DNA of 64,000 nt from Nocardioides litoris (lineage in GTDB: Bacteria; Actinomycetota; Actinomycetes; Propionibacteriales; Nocardioidaceae): assembly GCF_006346315.1 (NCBI RefSeq), contig NZ_VDMR01000001.1:124001-188000 (forward strand), read 5' to 3'. Every line of letters starts with the position of its first letter. Position 1 is the stretch's first letter. Positions 24,149 through 32,790 of the stretch are shown in pieces. Below the pieces are notes generated by a model. The model saw only the letters and a list, made by a program, of their open reading frames with translations. It was not told the origin of the DNA and did not search any database. Made by a program: the position numbers and the translations under genes.

Positions 24149-25968
24149 CCGACACGGGCGAGTGGTTGCCGATCGCGGGCCACGGCCTCATCGGCGACCT
24201 GCGCACCTGCGCCCTGGTCGGCAACGAGGGCACGATGGACTGGTTCTGCGCGGGCCGCTTCGACTCGCCCAGCGTGTTCGGGTCGCTGCTCGACCCCGAC
24301 GCCGGCTCGTGGCGGATGCAGACCCACGAGTCGGCCGAGGCCGTCACGACCCACCAGTTCTACCTGCCCGACTCCAACATCCTCATCACCCGCTTCCTCA
24401 CCGAGGCCGGCGTGGTCGAGGTGCAGGACTTCATGCCGGTGCTGGCCGCCGACGACCAGGACCACCGCCAGCGGCTGGTGCGCCGGGTCATCGGGGTCCG
24501 CGGCCGTACGACGATGACGACCGTCCTCGCCGCGCGGCCCGACTACGGCCGCACCAGCCCCGACATCTCCGAGGTCGACGGCGGGCTGCTGCTCGTCGCC
24601 GACGGGGTGCGGCTGGGGCTCGTGGCCTCGGTCGGCCTCGAGGTCGACGGCGACGACGTGCGGGCGACCTTCGAGGTCGGCACCGGCGACGAGGCCCTCT
24701 TCGTCCTCGAGGTGCTCGACGGGGACTCCGGCGGCGGCGAGACGCTGCCGACCGTCGACCCCGAGCAGTCCGACCAGCTGATGGACCGCACGGCGGCGTA
24801 CTGGCGCGGCTGGCTCTCGCAGTCGACCTACACCGGGCGCTGGCGCGAGATGGTCAACCGCTCCGCGCTCACCCTCAAGCTGCTCACCCACGAGCCGACC
24901 GGAGCGATCATCGCCGCGCCGACGACGAGCCTGCCCGAGCAGGTCGGCGGGGAGCGCAACTGGGACTACCGGTTCGTGTGGATCCGCGACGCCGCGTTCA
25001 GCCTCTACGCCCTGCTGCGCCTGGGGTTCACCGACGAGGCGGCCCGCTTCATGGAGTGGCTCTCCCAGCGGCTGGGGGACTCGCGCGACGGCGACCTCGG
25101 CCCGCTGCGCGTGGCCTACGACATCGACGGCGGCGTGCCCGAGGAGACCGAGCTCGACCACCTCCGCGGCTACCGCGACTCCCGGCCCGTGCGCGTCGGC
25201 AACGCCGCCATGGGCCAGCTGCAGCTCGACATCTACGGCGAGCTCATCGACTCGGTCTACCTGTTCAACAAGTACGGCCCCGGCATCAGCCACGACGCCT
25301 GGACCGACCTGCTGCGCGTCCTCGACTGGGTCATGGACAACTGGGACCGCGACGACGCCGGCATGTGGGAGATCCGCGACGAGCCGCGCGCCCACACCAC
25401 GTCGCGGCTGATGTGCTGGGTCGCCGTCGAGCGCATGATGCGCACCGCCCGCCAGCGCGGCCTGCCCGGCGACATCGCCGCCTGGTCCCGGGTCCGCGAC
25501 GCGATCTACGAGCGCATCCAGGAGAAGTCCTGGGACCCCGAGGTCGGGGCCTACATGCAGTCCGAGGGCTCGGACTCCCTCGACGCCGGCGTGCTGCTGA
25601 TGCCGATGGTCAAGTTCGTCGCCCCCAACGACCCCCGCTTCGTCTCCACGCTGGAGGCGATCGAGGAGCGGCTGGTCTCCGACAGCCTCGTCTTCCGCTA
25701 CGACGTCGAGGAGTCCTCCGACGGCCTCGACGGCACCGAGGGCACCTTCTCGCTGTGCTCCTTCTGGTACGTCGAGGCGCTCACCCGCGTCGGCCGGCTC
25801 GAGGAGGCCCGGCTGGCCCTGGAGAAGATGTTCACCTACGCCAACCACCTCGGCCTGTACGCCGAGCAGGTCGGCCTCACCGGCGAGCAGCTCGGCAACT
25901 TCCCCCAGGCCTTCACCCACCTCTCGCTGATTAGCGCCGCCACCAACCTCGACGGCGAGCTCGGCTGA
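24145..25968 (+). CDS. Glycoside hydrolase family 15 protein (trehalase/glucoamylase-like)
   Basis: A 607-residue protein with the actinobacterial GH15 layout: an N-terminal beta-sandwich (GLIGDLRTCALVGNEGTMDW) and a C-terminal alpha/alpha barrel. Barrel landmarks include GGERNWDYRFVWIRDAAF, AARFMEWLSQRL and, near the end, GTEGTFSLCSFWYVEAL, which holds the catalytic acid region. No signal peptide is seen, so it acts in the cytoplasm. Mycobacterial members are trehalases; glucose released from trehalose or maltodextrin could feed the adjacent zwf after phosphorylation. The GTG overlaps the zwf stop. This ends the operon. Confidence 0.88.
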   Translation: MTDTGEWLPIAGHGLIGDLRTCALVGNEGTMDWFCAGRFDSPSVFGSLLDPDAGSWRMQTHESAEAVTTHQFYLPDSNILITRFLTEAGVVEVQDFMPVLAADDQDHRQRLVRRVIGVRGRTTMTTVLAARPDYGRTSPDISEVDGGLLLVADGVRLGLVASVGLEVDGDDVRATFEVGTGDEALFVLEVLDGDSGGGETLPTVDPEQSDQLMDRTAAYWRGWLSQSTYTGRWREMVNRSALTLKLLTHEPTGAIIAAPTTSLPEQVGGERNWDYRFVWIRDAAFSLYALLRLGFTDEAARFMEWLSQRLGDSRDGDLGPLRVAYDIDGGVPEETELDHLRGYRDSRPVRVGNAAMGQLQLDIYGELIDSVYLFNKYGPGISHDAWTDLLRVLDWVMDNWDRDDAGMWEIRDEPRAHTTSRLMCWVAVERMMRTARQRGLPGDIAAWSRVRDAIYERIQEKSWDPEVGAYMQSEGSDSLDAGVLLMPMVKFVAPNDPRFVSTLEAIEERLVSDSLVFRYDVEESSDGLDGTEGTFSLCSFWYVEALTRVGRLEEARLALEKMFTYANHLGLYAEQVGLTGEQLGNFPQAFTHLSLISAATNLDGELG

Positions 25969-25997
25969 CCGGGTTCGCGGGGAGGAAGGTCCCGGAC

Positions 25998-26030
25998 CAC
26001 ACGGTGGTCGAGGAAGGTGCGCCAGGCGCC
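25998..26030 (-). repeat. Dispersed palindromic repeat, copy 4 (truncated)
   Basis: Left arm CACGGTGGTCGAGGA plus inner stem GGTGCGCCAGGCGCC. The CTCGAGACCAC arm is missing and the next copy begins 6 bases later. Confidence 0.75.
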
Positions 26031-26036
26031 CGGACC

Positions 26037-26081
26037 GCACGGTGGTCGAGGAAGGCGCGCTGGCGCCTGTCTCGAGACCAC
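26037..26081 (-). repeat. Dispersed palindromic repeat, copy 5
   Basis: Full-length copy with inner stem GGCGC-GCTG-GCGCC, between the GH15 gene and the mycothiol-enzyme gene. Confidence 0.9.
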
Positions 26082-26086
26082 TGGAC

Positions 26087-26127
26087 GTGGTCTCGAGACA
26101 GGACTTCGTCCCTCCTCGACCACCGTG
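26087..26127 (+). repeat. Dispersed palindromic repeat, copy 6
   Basis: Inverted relative to copy 5. The inner stem is GGAC-TTC-GTCC. It ends 15 bases before the next gene's ATG, so it lies in or just upstream of that gene's promoter. Confidence 0.9.
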
Positions 26128-26142
26128 GGTGAGGATGAGCGC

Positions 26143-26814
26143 ATGAGGGCCAGCGACGAGTGGCAGGGCGTGCTCGACCGGGTGAGCGGGATCGTGCGCG
26201 ACGAGGTCGAGCGCGACGGTGAGCAGGCACTGGCGCTGCCCGTGCCGGCGTGCCCCGACTGGACGGTCAGGGACCTGCTCGCCCACGTGGTCGGGCTCGT
26301 CGCCGACGTGCTGGACGGCGACGAGCCCGACGACCACGACCCGACCTGGACCGGGGCGCAGGTCGACGCCCGCCGCGGCCGCAGCGGGCTGGACCTGCTC
26401 GCCGAGTGGGAGGGCCACCGCGAGGCGATGGTCCGCTACCTCGACGAGGTCGACGTCCGTCCGCTCGGTGACGCGATCATCCACGAGCAGGACCTCCGCG
26501 GCGCGCTCGACCGCCCCGGCGCCCGCGACACCGCTGGCCTGGCCGCGGTCCGCCAGATGATGGCCGACCGCCTGGCGGGGTCGCTCGACGGGCTCGCGCC
26601 CCTCGAGGTCCGTTCGCCCGACTGGCACTGGCGCTCGGGGCCCGGCGAGCCGGGCGTGGTGCTCGAGGCGTCGGGCTTCGACCTGTTCCGCGCGGTGACC
26701 AGCCGGCGTACGGCGGACGAGCTGCGGTCGTGGGTCGTGGAGGGTGACGTGACGCCGTACCTCGACGTCTTCGCCGGCCTCGGTCCGCTCCCGGAGAAAC
26801 CCCTCCGCGAGTAG
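26143..26814 (+). CDS. Maleylpyruvate isomerase family mycothiol-dependent enzyme
   Basis: A 223-residue DinB-like protein of the mycothiol-dependent maleylpyruvate isomerase family. The N-terminal motif VPACPDWTVRDLLAHVVG (about 30-47) with a metal-ligand His is typical, and an HEQDLRGAL block (about 109-117) supplies further ligands. The C-terminal 80 residues resemble the MDMPI-C region. ATG at 26143 is the first in-frame start after the palindromic repeat, with GAGGAT 6 bases before it. Mycothiol itself marks actinobacteria. The substrate is unknown. Confidence 0.83.
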   Translation: MRASDEWQGVLDRVSGIVRDEVERDGEQALALPVPACPDWTVRDLLAHVVGLVADVLDGDEPDDHDPTWTGAQVDARRGRSGLDLLAEWEGHREAMVRYLDEVDVRPLGDAIIHEQDLRGALDRPGARDTAGLAAVRQMMADRLAGSLDGLAPLEVRSPDWHWRSGPGEPGVVLEASGFDLFRAVTSRRTADELRSWVVEGDVTPYLDVFAGLGPLPEKPLRE

Positions 26815-26841
26815 GGGGAGGGGGCCGTTACGGTTCTCGGC

Positions 26842-28287
26842 ATGGCTGAGTCCCTCTCGCGTGAGCTGATCCTGCCCGCGCGCCGGTTGTCGGTGCCGGA
26901 GAAGCCGTCCGACCGGCAGCTCGCCGCTGCCGCCACCCGCAGCACCGACGTCTGGACCGCGACCCCGCGCGAGTGGCTGACCGGGCAGGTGGTGCGGCTC
27001 GCGATCGCCGCGGTCATCCGCTCCCAGGTCGAGCGCTCCGGTGAGGCGTACGCCGACCAGGCGACCCTGGGTCACGTGGCCAAGCTCTTCCGGCCCCACG
27101 TCCGTCTGGCCGACCAGGCCTTCCGGCTCGGGGTCGTCGAGGCCGTCAACGCCGGCGTGCCCGCCGCCGCCGACCCGCTGCGCGACGCGCTGCGGCGCCT
27201 CGGCGTGACCGGGCGCGAGCCCCTGGTCATGGTCGCCCTCGGGCTCGACCGGGTGCCCGACGGCCAGCGCGACGCGTTCTGGCAGTCGGTCAAGGGGTCG
27301 GCCACGGTCACGTCCGTCATCGACGCGATCGCGGCCAACCACGCCGGCGCGGCCGACATGAGCGGCCTCGACCGGCGGATGCTGGCCCGCGCCGACGCGG
27401 TCGTGCTCGCCGCCGGCCGGGTCACCCCGGTCTCCCTGGTCCACCCGCCGGCGCCCACCGGCGGCTGGCTGCAGGTGCCCGTCGCGCTGACCAAGCCCCA
27501 CCGACCCGTGGCCGACCGCGGCCGCGGCGGCGGCAAGGGCGCGCCCGCCGGCCCGATCGAGGTCACGCTGCGCGCCGACGGCTGGACCGAGGTCTTCGAG
27601 ACCGCGCTCGACGCGGTCAGCGTGGCCATGCACCAGCTCGACGGCGGCAGCCGGCCCAAGGGCCGCTCGTCCGCCGTCGTCGACTCGATCGTGTCCCGGC
27701 TGCTCTCGGCCCGCAAGCGACCGGTGGCCGAGGTGCTGGAGTCGCTGCGCGCGGTCGACGAGCTCGTGCTCGAGATGTTCGACCACCAGGTGACCACCAC
27801 CGACGTCCGCGTCGCCGTCCCCGTGCTCGAGGACGACGCGATGGCCTCGCTGTGGCTCTCGCCCGAGGCGCTGGCCGGTCCGCTCGTCACCGGTGCGGCC
27901 GACCTGTTCCTCGGCGGCCGCGCCGAGCCGCGCCCGCAGCAGCAAGGTGGCGGGCGGGGCCCGCGTCCTGGCGGGGGTGGCGGCGGTCGTGGCCCGCGCC
28001 CGGGCGGCCAGCCCGGCCAGCCCGGCCAGGGCCGCAAGGGTCGTGGAGGCCGGGGTCAACGCCCGGCCGCGGCACCCGCCGAGGCCCCGCCGGCGCCCGA
28101 GGCTCCGCGTGCCGAGGCGCCCGCGCCGGAGGCTCCGGCCCCCGAGGCGCCCGCACCGACTCCGGCCCCCGAGGCACCGGGTCCCGAAGCTCCCGCACCG
28201 GCTCCTGAGGCTCCCGCTCCCGAGGCTCCCGCTCCCGAGGCTCCCGCGCCGGCCCCCGAGACGCCGGCCCCGGCCGACGACGCGTGA
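26842..28287 (+). CDS. Hypothetical protein with Gly/Arg- and PAPEA-repeat tail
   Basis: A 481-residue protein that I do not recognise. Residues 1-355 are a soluble, mostly helical domain. Residues 365-405 are rich in Gly, Arg, Pro and Gln (units like GGRGPRPGG), and 406-481 is a PAPEAP-type repeat with about ten near-identical units. The tail is disordered and could bind RNA, DNA or other surfaces. ATG at 26842 has TACGGT 7 bases upstream (leaderless pattern). It overlaps the thiolase-crotonase fusion gene as GTGA, so the products are co-translated. No function is assigned. Confidence 0.75.
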   Translation: MAESLSRELILPARRLSVPEKPSDRQLAAAATRSTDVWTATPREWLTGQVVRLAIAAVIRSQVERSGEAYADQATLGHVAKLFRPHVRLADQAFRLGVVEAVNAGVPAAADPLRDALRRLGVTGREPLVMVALGLDRVPDGQRDAFWQSVKGSATVTSVIDAIAANHAGAADMSGLDRRMLARADAVVLAAGRVTPVSLVHPPAPTGGWLQVPVALTKPHRPVADRGRGGGKGAPAGPIEVTLRADGWTEVFETALDAVSVAMHQLDGGSRPKGRSSAVVDSIVSRLLSARKRPVAEVLESLRAVDELVLEMFDHQVTTTDVRVAVPVLEDDAMASLWLSPEALAGPLVTGAADLFLGGRAEPRPQQQGGGRGPRPGGGGGGRGPRPGGQPGQPGQGRKGRGGRGQRPAAAPAEAPPAPEAPRAEAPAPEAPAPEAPAPTPAPEAPGPEAPAPAPEAPAPEAPAPEAPAPAPETPAPADDA

Positions 28288-30539
28288 GCCCGCTCGACCC
28301 GCGCACGCCGGTCCTCGTCGGGGTCGGCCAGCACTCCGAGCGCATCGACGACGCGTCGTACGAGGCGCTCTCGCACGTCGACCTGGCCGCCCGCGCGGCC
28401 CGGGCGGCGCTGGCCGACACCGGGCTCGACCCCGAGACCTGGGTGGGCGAGGTCGACGTGGTCGCCGCGACGCGGCAGTTCGAGTCGGCGACGCCGCTCA
28501 ACGAGGTGCCGTTCGGCCGGTCGTCCAACGTGCCGCGCTCGATCGCCCAGCGCCTCGCGGCCGACCCGGCCCGGGCGGTCCTGGAGGTCGGCGGCGGGCA
28601 GTCGCCGCAGCACCTCGTGACCGAGATGGCGGGCGAGATCGCGGCCGGCCGGGCCGAGGTCGCCCTGCTCGCGGGCGCCGAGGCCATGTCGACCGTGCGC
28701 CACCTGCGCGGCACCGACGCCCAGCCCGACTGGACCGAGGACCCCGGCGGCAGCCTCGAGGACCGCGGCTACGGCCTGCAGGGCATGGTCGTGCGCCGCG
28801 CGCTGACCCACGGCCCGCAGGAGATCGCCGGGTTCTACGCGATGGGCGACCACGCCCGTCGTGCCCGTCTCGGCCTCTCGCGCGACGCCTACGCCGCGGC
28901 GATGGGCGAGCTGTTCGCGCCGTTCACCCAGGTCGCGGCGGCCAACCCGCACGCCGTCGCCCCCGAGGAGCTGACCGCGGCCGAGCTGGTGACCGTGGAC
29001 GAGCGCAACCGGATGATCACCACGCCCTACCCGCGCCTCGTGGTCAGCCGCGACCTCGTCAACCAGGGCGCCGCCCTGCTGCTGACCTCGGTGGCCACCG
29101 CCGAGCGGCTGGGCGTCGACCGGTCGCGCTGGGTCTTCCTGCACGGGCACTGCGACCTGCGCGAGCAGGACTGGTACGACCGTGCCGATCTCGCCGCCGC
29201 GCCGACCCAGCCCGACGCCGTACGGGCCGCGCTGGCCCAGGCCGGCACCACGCTCGACGACGTGCGCTGGCTCGACCTCTACTCCTGCTTCCCGCACGCC
29301 GTCCTCCAGCTCCTCGACGGCCTCGGCCTCGCGCCCGACGACCCGCGCGGGCTGACGCTCACCGGCGGCCTGCCCTTCTTCGGGGGCCCCGGCAACAACT
29401 ACTCGATGCACGCCATCGCCGAGGTCGTCGACCGCTGCCGGGCCGAGCCCGGCTCGGTCGGCCTGGTCAGCGCCAACGGCGGCATGCTGTCCAAGGTCTC
29501 GGTCGGCGTCTACGCCACCACGCCCGCGCCCTGGCGCGAGGGTGACGACGCGGCCCTGCAGGCAGCGGCCGACGCCCGCCCGAGCGTCCCCCTCGAGGAC
29601 CACCCGGCCGACGGGTGGCTGAGCGTCGAGACCTGGACCGTGCGCCACGGCCGCTCGGGGCGGCGAGCGGTCGTGGTCGGCCGCACCGCCACCGGCCACC
29701 GCACCACCGCCGCGAGCCTCCCCGGCGACGACGAGCTCGTCGACTGGCTGGAGGCCGACCACCAGCCGGTCGGGCAGCGGGTCTTCGTGCGCGACACCGG
29801 GCCGGCCGTGCGGGTCGCCCTGACCCGCGAGCGCATGGACGAGCTCGCCCCGGCCACCGGGGCCCGGACCGACTGGCGCGGACCGTGGGAGCACCTGCGC
29901 CTCGACGGACTCGAGGCCGGCGTCCTCGAGGTCGAGCCCGCGGCCGACCTGCCGGCGGCCGGGCACCACGAGCTGGCGAGCCTGCTCGACGCGGCCGAGG
30001 CCGACCCCGACGTCCGGGTGGTGCTCATCCGGGCGCGGTTCGACCTCGACGGCAAGCCAGAGCACCTGCCCCGCAGCGGCTGGGCCGGACTCACCCGTCG
30101 CCGCCTGACCGTGCCGGTCGTGCTGGCCCTGGGCAGCCCGGCGACGGGCGGGGGTGCCGAGGCGGTGCTGGCGGCGACCTTCGTGACCATGGGCGACGAC
30201 GCGACGCTGTCCTTCGACCACCTCGCCGGCGGCACGCTGCCCGAGGAGGGCGCGCTGGTCCGCCTGCCGCGGATCGTGCCGCAGCGGGTCGCCGCCGAGC
30301 TCGTCCTCACCGGCCGGCCCGTCGGCGCCGCCGAGGCCCTGGCCCTCCGGCTGGTCAACCGCGCGGGTGCCGACCACCTGCGCCAGGCCCGCGAGCACGC
30401 CGCCCACCTCGCCGCGCTCCCGCCCCACCTGGTGCGCGCGACGCTCGCGGTGCTCGCCGACGCCGAGGCCGAGCCCGACACCCTCGCCGCCGTACGCCGC
30501 CCGCGGCAGGTCTTCGACGACGTGCTGGTGGGGGAGTAG
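28284..30539 (+). CDS. Thiolase-like/OB/crotonase fusion protein
   Basis: A 751-residue protein with two acyl-CoA folds. Residues 1-395 are SCP2/acetyl-CoA acetyltransferase-like, with VLEVGGGQSPQHLV where classical thiolases have the nucleophilic Cys, LDLYSCFPHAVLQL, and GLVSANGGMLSKVSVGVY at the C-terminal active-site loop. Residues about 430-510 form the OB-like appendage of this family (WLSVETWTVRHG, VGQRVFVR). Residues about 535-751 are a crotonase fold (DVRVVLIRARFDLDG, LALGSPATGGGAEAVLAATF). Separate proteins are usual. A role in acyl-CoA or sterol-side-chain metabolism is inferred. The start is GTG at 28284, overlapping the upstream stop. Confidence 0.75.
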   Translation: MSPLDPRTPVLVGVGQHSERIDDASYEALSHVDLAARAARAALADTGLDPETWVGEVDVVAATRQFESATPLNEVPFGRSSNVPRSIAQRLAADPARAVLEVGGGQSPQHLVTEMAGEIAAGRAEVALLAGAEAMSTVRHLRGTDAQPDWTEDPGGSLEDRGYGLQGMVVRRALTHGPQEIAGFYAMGDHARRARLGLSRDAYAAAMGELFAPFTQVAAANPHAVAPEELTAAELVTVDERNRMITTPYPRLVVSRDLVNQGAALLLTSVATAERLGVDRSRWVFLHGHCDLREQDWYDRADLAAAPTQPDAVRAALAQAGTTLDDVRWLDLYSCFPHAVLQLLDGLGLAPDDPRGLTLTGGLPFFGGPGNNYSMHAIAEVVDRCRAEPGSVGLVSANGGMLSKVSVGVYATTPAPWREGDDAALQAAADARPSVPLEDHPADGWLSVETWTVRHGRSGRRAVVVGRTATGHRTTAASLPGDDELVDWLEADHQPVGQRVFVRDTGPAVRVALTRERMDELAPATGARTDWRGPWEHLRLDGLEAGVLEVEPAADLPAAGHHELASLLDAAEADPDVRVVLIRARFDLDGKPEHLPRSGWAGLTRRRLTVPVVLALGSPATGGGAEAVLAATFVTMGDDATLSFDHLAGGTLPEEGALVRLPRIVPQRVAAELVLTGRPVGAAEALALRLVNRAGADHLRQAREHAAHLAALPPHLVRATLAVLADAEAEPDTLAAVRRPRQVFDDVLVGE

Positions 30540-30548
30540 GCCTCCGGG

Positions 30549-31127
30549 TCAGGCGCGCTCGGCCAGCAGCGCCCGCAGCGCGGGCTCCTGCTCGACCAGC
30601 CACGGGCTGAGCGCCCAGGGCGCCCGTTCGACGGTGGCGAGCACGTCGGCGACCTCGGTCCACTGCAGCTCGGCGACCTCGTCGGGGTTGGGCTCGGGGA
30701 CGGCGGTGAGCACGGCGGTGAACACCGGGCACACCTCGTTCTCCACGACGCCGGCCGCGTCGACCGCGCGGTAGCGGAAGTCGGGCAGCAGCGGCCGCAG
30801 CCCCTCCAGCGCCTCCGGGGCGAGACCCAGCTCGTGCCGCGCGTGCCGGCGCACGGCGTCCTCGGGCGTCTCGCCCGGGCGAGGGTGGCCGCAGAACGAG
30901 TTGGTCCACACCCCCGGCCACGTCTTCTTCGACAGCGCCCGCCGGGTCACCAGCAGCCGACCGTCGGGGTCGAGCAGGTGGCAGGAGAAGGCCAGGTGCA
31001 GCGGCGTGTCGGTGTGGTGCACCGTCGCGCGCGGGTGGGTGCCGATCGGGGTACCGGCGTCGTCGAGGAGGATGACGACGTCCTCCGGGTCGAGGTCGGC
31101 GCGGGGGTGCTCGGAAGTGACGGTCAT
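30549..31127 (-). CDS. idi: Isopentenyl-diphosphate delta-isomerase, type 1
   Basis: A 192-residue Nudix-fold isomerase interconverting IPP and DMAPP for isoprenoid synthesis. The catalytic Cys lies in TNSFCGHPRPGE and the catalytic Glu in NEVCPVFTA. The metal-binding His in HLAFSCHLL is present. The start is ATG at 31127. It is convergent with the thiolase fusion (10-base gap) and divergent from the ZIP gene. No carotenoid genes lie beside it. Confidence 0.95.
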   Translation of the reverse strand: MTVTSEHPRADLDPEDVVILLDDAGTPIGTHPRATVHHTDTPLHLAFSCHLLDPDGRLLVTRRALSKKTWPGVWTNSFCGHPRPGETPEDAVRRHARHELGLAPEALEGLRPLLPDFRYRAVDAAGVVENEVCPVFTAVLTAVPEPNPDEVAELQWTEVADVLATVERAPWALSPWLVEQEPALRALLAERA

Positions 31128-31154
31128 GGTGGGTCCCAGCGTAGGGAGTCGGTA

Positions 31155-31907
31155 GTGGTGCCGGAGTGGGCGCAGGCCGGTCTGTGGGGGCTGGCGTCCG
31201 GCGGGATGCTCGTCGTCGGCGCCGCGATCGCCTGGTGGGTGCGGGTGCCGCGCCTGGTCGTCGCGGGCGTCATGGCCTTCGGGGCCGGCGTGCTCATCTC
31301 GGCGCTGGCCTTCGAGATGGTCGACGAGGCCGAGCGCGAGGGCGGCCTCGGCCCGACCCTGCTCGGCCTGGTCGTCGGTGCCGCGGTGTACGTCGCCGCC
31401 GACCTCGCCCTGGCCCGGCGCGGCGCCCGCCACCGCAAGCGGTCGGAGGACCAGCAACCCAGCGAGTCCGAGCAGGCCGGCAGCGGTGCGGCCATCGCCA
31501 TCGGCGCGCTCCTCGACGGCGTGCCGGAGTCGACCGTGCTCGGGCTCTCGCTCACCTCCGGCCAGGGCGTCGGGGTCGCGGTCCTGCTGGCCATCGCGAT
31601 CTCCAACCTGCCCGAGGGGCTCTCCAGCGCCGCCGGCATGAAGCGCGCGGGCCGCAGCCTCGGATTCGTCCTCGGCGTGTGGACCGCGATCGCCGTGGCC
31701 AGCGGCGTCGCCGGCCTGCTCGGCTACACGCTGCTCGACGGCGCCTCGCCCGCGACCGTCGCGGTCATCACCGCCGTCGCCGCCGGCGCCATCCTGGCCA
31801 TGGTCACCGACACGATGGTGCCCGAGGCGTTCGAGCGCACCCACGCCCTCAACGGCGCGCTGTGCACCGCGGGCTTCGTCGTCGCGTTCGCGATCAGCCG
31901 GGGCTAG
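31155..31907 (+). CDS. ZIP family divalent metal transporter
   Basis: A 250-residue membrane protein with about eight helices. Two ZIP signatures are present: GALLDGVPESTVLGLSL in helix 4 and AIAISNLPEGLSSAAG in helix 5, which carry the metal-site Asp/Glu. The loop between helices 3 and 4 is polar (RKRSEDQQPSESEQ) instead of His-rich. GTG at 31155 or 31158 is the start. It probably moves zinc or another divalent ion. A Zur box is not seen in front of this gene. Confidence 0.85.
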   Translation: MVPEWAQAGLWGLASGGMLVVGAAIAWWVRVPRLVVAGVMAFGAGVLISALAFEMVDEAEREGGLGPTLLGLVVGAAVYVAADLALARRGARHRKRSEDQQPSESEQAGSGAAIAIGALLDGVPESTVLGLSLTSGQGVGVAVLLAIAISNLPEGLSSAAGMKRAGRSLGFVLGVWTAIAVASGVAGLLGYTLLDGASPATVAVITAVAAGAILAMVTDTMVPEAFERTHALNGALCTAGFVVAFAISRG

Positions 31908-32139
31908 CCACCGCCGAGCCGCCTCAGTCGAACGGGTGAACCACGGCCGGGGCGCGACGTCGTGTCTCCGGAGGGGTGGTGCCAGGCCCCCGGCCCGGTG
32001 GAAGCGTCAGGTCCGCAGTCGGGCGACCACCGGCCACCCCGACACCTGCGCCAGGGCGAGTCCGCACGCCCGGCCGACCTTCTCGTCACCAGCCGCTCGT
32101 CGTCTCCTCAAGCGCGCCCGCGCGCGGAACGGACCACCC
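31908..32139 (+). promoter_or_regulatory. Upstream region of the MAA operon
   Basis: This 232-base gap precedes the eight-gene MAA operon and holds its presumed promoter and leader. Short GC-rich hairpins can be drawn, but no TTGACA/TATAAT pair or known riboswitch could be recognised. No coding potential is evident. Confidence 0.4.
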
Positions 32140-32790
32140 ATGCCTGCCCTCCTCCTCGGCTCCATCAGCACGGTCGCCGACACCTCCGAGATCCAGCGCG
32201 ACGCCTTCAACCGCGCGTTCGCCGAGCACGGCCTCGACTGGACCTGGGACCGCGACGAGTACAAGACGCTGCTCGACTCCAACGGCGGTCGCGACCGGGT
32301 CGCCGACTACGCCGCGAAGCGCGGCCAGGAGGTCGACGCCGACGCCGTGCACGCGACGAAGTCGAAGATCTACCAGGACACGCTCACCAGCACCGACATC
32401 GCGCCGCGGGCCGGTGTCGCCGAGACGATCAAGGCCGCCCGCGACGCCGGGTGGAAGGTCGGGCTCGTCACCACCACCAGCGCCGACAACATCGCGGCCC
32501 TGGGCCAGGCCCTCCAGGGCCAGGTCGACTTCTCCGAGCTCGACGTCGTCGTCGACCAGGCCAAGGTCGGGGCGCGCAAGCCCGACGCCGAGGCCTACAC
32601 CTTCGCCCTGTCCCAGCTCGGCGAGCAGGCGCAGGACTGCGTGGCGATCGAGGACAACCTCGGCGGCGTCGCCTCCGCGAAGGCCGCCGGCGTCCCCGTC
32701 GTCGCCTTCCCGAACGGCAACACCGTCGACCAGGACTTCGGCGACGTGCGCCGGGTCGAGACCCTCGAGCTGGAGGACCTGCGCAAGTGA
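32140..32790 (+). CDS. HAD-superfamily-like protein lacking the catalytic aspartates
   Basis: A 216-residue protein with the beta-phosphoglucomutase-like HAD layout. Motif II Thr is in [11 protein letters not shown], motif III Lys in [10 protein letters not shown] and motif IV acids in VAIEDNLGG. Motif I, however, reads [14 protein letters not shown] where active enzymes have DxDGTLxDT, so both catalytic Asp residues are lost. The rest of the cap ([16 protein letters not shown]) is normal. It is therefore likely not a classical phosphatase; a binding or regulatory role is possible. ATG at 32140. Its stop overlaps the GTG of the sugar-phosphate cyclase, making it the first gene of the MAA operon. 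Confidence 0.78.
   Translation: MPALLLGSISTVADTSEIQRDAFNRAFAEHGLDWTWDRDEYKTLLDSNGGRDRVADYAAKRGQEVDADAVHATKSKIYQDTLTSTDIAPRAGVAETIKAARDAGWKVGLVTTTSADNIAALGQALQGQVDFSELDVVVDQAKVGARKPDAEAYTFALSQLGEQAQDCVAIEDNLGGVASAKAAGVPVVAFPNGNTVDQDFGDVRRVETLELEDLRK

Noticed and set aside
24100..28059. Minus-strand frame of 1319 codons
   Set aside because: Antisense to GH15, the mycothiol enzyme and the unknown protein. It crosses the dispersed repeats and has shadow-type composition.
31908..32139. Possible c-di-AMP or cobalamin riboswitch before the MAA operon
   Set aside because: GGGTGAACC-like fragments occur, but the conserved cores of those riboswitches could not be aligned.
32140..32790. Active HAD phosphatase for a sugar-phosphate intermediate
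   Set aside because: Both motif I aspartates are missing, so normal phosphoryl-aspartate chemistry is not supported.
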